From contig BDTQ01000205.1 of the NCBI GenBank assembly GCA_002898135.1, forward strand, positions 1-5,956: a DNA stretch of 5,956 nucleotides, read 5' to 3'. This DNA comes from a bacterium BMS3Bbin07 (lineage in GTDB: Bacteria; Nitrospirota; Thermodesulfovibrionia; Thermodesulfovibrionales; JdFR-85). The notes beneath the pieces are model-generated. The model ran no database searches. It was given only the letters and a program-made list of their open reading frames with translations, and was not told the origin of the DNA. Shown piece after piece: positions 5,045 to 5,956 of this stretch. Made by a program: the position numbers and the translations under genes. Every line of letters begins with the position of its first letter. Position 1 is the first letter of the stretch.

Positions 5045-5770
5045 ATGAAAAAAGCCGTTATACTTTTAAGCGGGGGGATAGACTCCTCCACAACCCTTGC
5101 GATTGCAAGGTCTGAGGGCTATGAGTGTTATACCCTCACTTTCGATTACAGCCAGAGACACCGCAGGGAGCTCGAGTCTGCCGAAAAGGTGGCAGAAGCC
5201 CTGGGTGTAAAAAGGCATCTTGTAACCCGCTTTGATCTCCGGGAGATAGGGGGATCAGCCCTGACCGGTGAGGGCGAGGTGCCGAAGCACAAGGCTGAGG
5301 CCGCAGGTCGGAAGTTAGAGTTCAACAAATCGTCAATCGTCAATCGTCAATCGTCAATTCCTGTGACTTATGTCCCTGCCCGAAATACCATATTCCTCTC
5401 CTTTGCCCTTGGCTGGGCGGAGGTGCTTGAGGCAGGGGATATTTTTATTGGCGCCAATGCCGTGGACTACAGCGGCTATCCTGACTGCAGACCCGAATAT
5501 CTCCATGCCTTTGAGGCGATGGCAAACCTTGCAACCAGGGCCTCTGTTGAGGGTAAAATTAAATTCCGTATCCTGGCCCCGCTGTTGTATCTGACCAAAG
5601 GGGAGATAATCAGGCGGGGTGCGGAGCTCGGGTTTGATTATGGCCTCACCTGGAGCTGCTATGACCCTGCACCTGACGGCAGACCGTGCCTAAGATGTGA
5701 TAGCTGCAAATTCAGGGAAAAGGGATTTTCAGAGGCAGGGCTCAAAGACCCGCTCCTCTTGCAGAAATGA
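5045..5770 (+). CDS. queC: 7-cyano-7-deazaguanine (preQ0) synthase QueC
   Basis: This cytoplasmic ATP-dependent enzyme converts 7-carboxy-7-deazaguanine and ammonia to preQ0, the queuosine precursor. The PP-loop SGGIDSS (residues 9-15) binds [14 protein letters not shown] (33-43), [15 protein letters not shown] (105-119) and [12 protein letters not shown] (141-152) are characteristic QueC blocks. Four cysteines, C205, C215, C218 and C221 in [17 protein letters not shown], form the structural zinc site. The 241 residues slightly exceed the common 220-235 because of an extra stretch before residue 105, partly encoded by a heptanucleotide repeat (5328-5358). All catalytic blocks are in frame on both sides, so the gene looks functional. 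The start is set by the canonical [11 protein letters not shown]. No good Shine-Dalgarno precedes it (GAAATTCCTGAAT), so initiation may be weak or SD-independent. It is separated from upstream genes by a terminator and should need its own promoter, which I could not identify. The stop overlaps the next start as ATGA. Confidence 0.95.
   Translation: MKKAVILLSGGIDSSTTLAIARSEGYECYTLTFDYSQRHRRELESAEKVAEALGVKRHLVTRFDLREIGGSALTGEGEVPKHKAEAAGRKLEFNKSSIVNRQSSIPVTYVPARNTIFLSFALGWAEVLEAGDIFIGANAVDYSGYPDCRPEYLHAFEAMANLATRASVEGKIKFRILAPLLYLTKGEIIRRGAELGFDYGLTWSCYDPAPDGRPCLRCDSCKFREKGFSEAGLKDPLLLQK
5328..5358 (+). repeat. Tandem heptanucleotide repeat (AATCGTC)x4 plus AAT, inside queC
   Basis: Four exact copies of AATCGTC lie at 5328-5334, 5335-5341, 5342-5348 and 5349-5355, followed by a partial AAT. 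Because 7 is not a multiple of 3, the array is read through all three phases and encodes [10 protein letters not shown] (residues 96-105) in the queC frame. Loss or gain of one unit would shift the frame, while a change of three units would be in phase. Confidence 0.95.
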
Positions 5771-5956
5771 CCGATGACCGTGATTTATACACAGAATCAG
5801 GGCTGCACTATGGATATCCTGGACAGCTCGTAAACTATGATTTCAGCCCTTCCGTTATACAGCTTTATTTCCCCTCTTACATCAACTACCTTGCCCTGAA
5901 AGAGATTTTCAAAATCAATGGCAGCGGAGTCCGGAGATTTCATTATCATGACAGTG
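5767..5956 (+). CDS. Unrecognised protein, 3'-truncated by window (first 63 codons)
   Basis: An open frame begins with ATG at 5767, sharing ATGA with the queC stop, and stays open to the window edge. The N-terminal protein starts [19 protein letters not shown] and continues with an aromatic-rich stretch including [19 protein letters not shown] (residues 38-56) and ending RRFHYHDS. I see no signal peptide or known motif. It does not look like QueD, QueE or QueF, the usual partners of QueC, judging by the motifs I would expect at their N-termini. The start overlap implies translational coupling with queC, since no separate Shine-Dalgarno is visible. The family cannot be assigned from this fragment. 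Confidence 0.6.
   Translation, partial: MTDDRDLYTESGLHYGYPGQLVNYDFSPSVIQLYFPSYINYLALKEIFKINGSGVRRFHYHDS

Noticed and set aside
5328..5358. Heptamer array as a CRISPR or integration site
   Set aside because: Units are 7 bp, directly adjacent and without spacers, so it is a simple tandem repeat.
5370..5594. Second + strand frame inside queC
   Set aside because: It overlaps conserved QueC blocks in another phase, so it is a shadow frame.

Overview
The window is compact bacterial chromosome with every recognisable gene on the + strand. Kdo (lipopolysaccharide core sugar) genes imply a Gram-negative outer membrane. The QueC sequence style, with its [12 protein letters not shown] block, and the pairing of a TPR/zinc-ribbon membrane protein with a DUF4388 protein suggest a Nitrospirota- or Desulfobacterota/Geobacter-like organism. 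That placement comes from memory of family sequences, not from a search.

Region 1 (1-2024) is an envelope-lipid operon. It holds the 3' end of kdsD (arabinose-5-phosphate isomerase, CBS domains only), then kdsC (Kdo-8-phosphate phosphatase), pgsA (phosphatidylglycerophosphate synthase) and plsY (acyl-phosphate:glycerol-3-phosphate acyltransferase). kdsC/pgsA overlap by 20 bp and pgsA/plsY by 4 bp (ATGA), with clear Shine-Dalgarno sequences. KdsD and KdsC serve Kdo synthesis for LPS, while PlsY and PgsA serve phospholipid synthesis, so both membrane leaflets are supplied from one transcript.

Region 2 (2025-4804) starts with a plausible extended -10 promoter just after plsY. Two overlapping genes follow, neither with a known function. 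The first is a 556-residue multi-pass membrane protein with a signal peptide, TPR repeats and a three-CxxC zinc-ribbon-like segment. The second is a 348-residue protein with an N-terminal DUF4388/PATAN-type region, a single membrane helix and a C-terminal domain resembling the globular part of the type II secretion major pseudopilin GspG. This pair is the most unusual biology in the window.

Region 3 (4805-5044) is a 240-bp gap. Most of it is a 182-bp element bounded by perfect 29-bp inverted repeats, whose arms are three tandem 9-mers. The element encloses a good intrinsic terminator and looks like a non-coding dispersed (MITE-like) repeat.

Region 4 (5045-5956) holds queC (preQ0 synthase, queuosine pathway), whose coding sequence contains four tandem copies of a 7-bp repeat read in frame as SSIVNRQSS. 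The first 63 codons of an unrecognised gene follow, coupled to queC by an ATGA overlap and running off the window.
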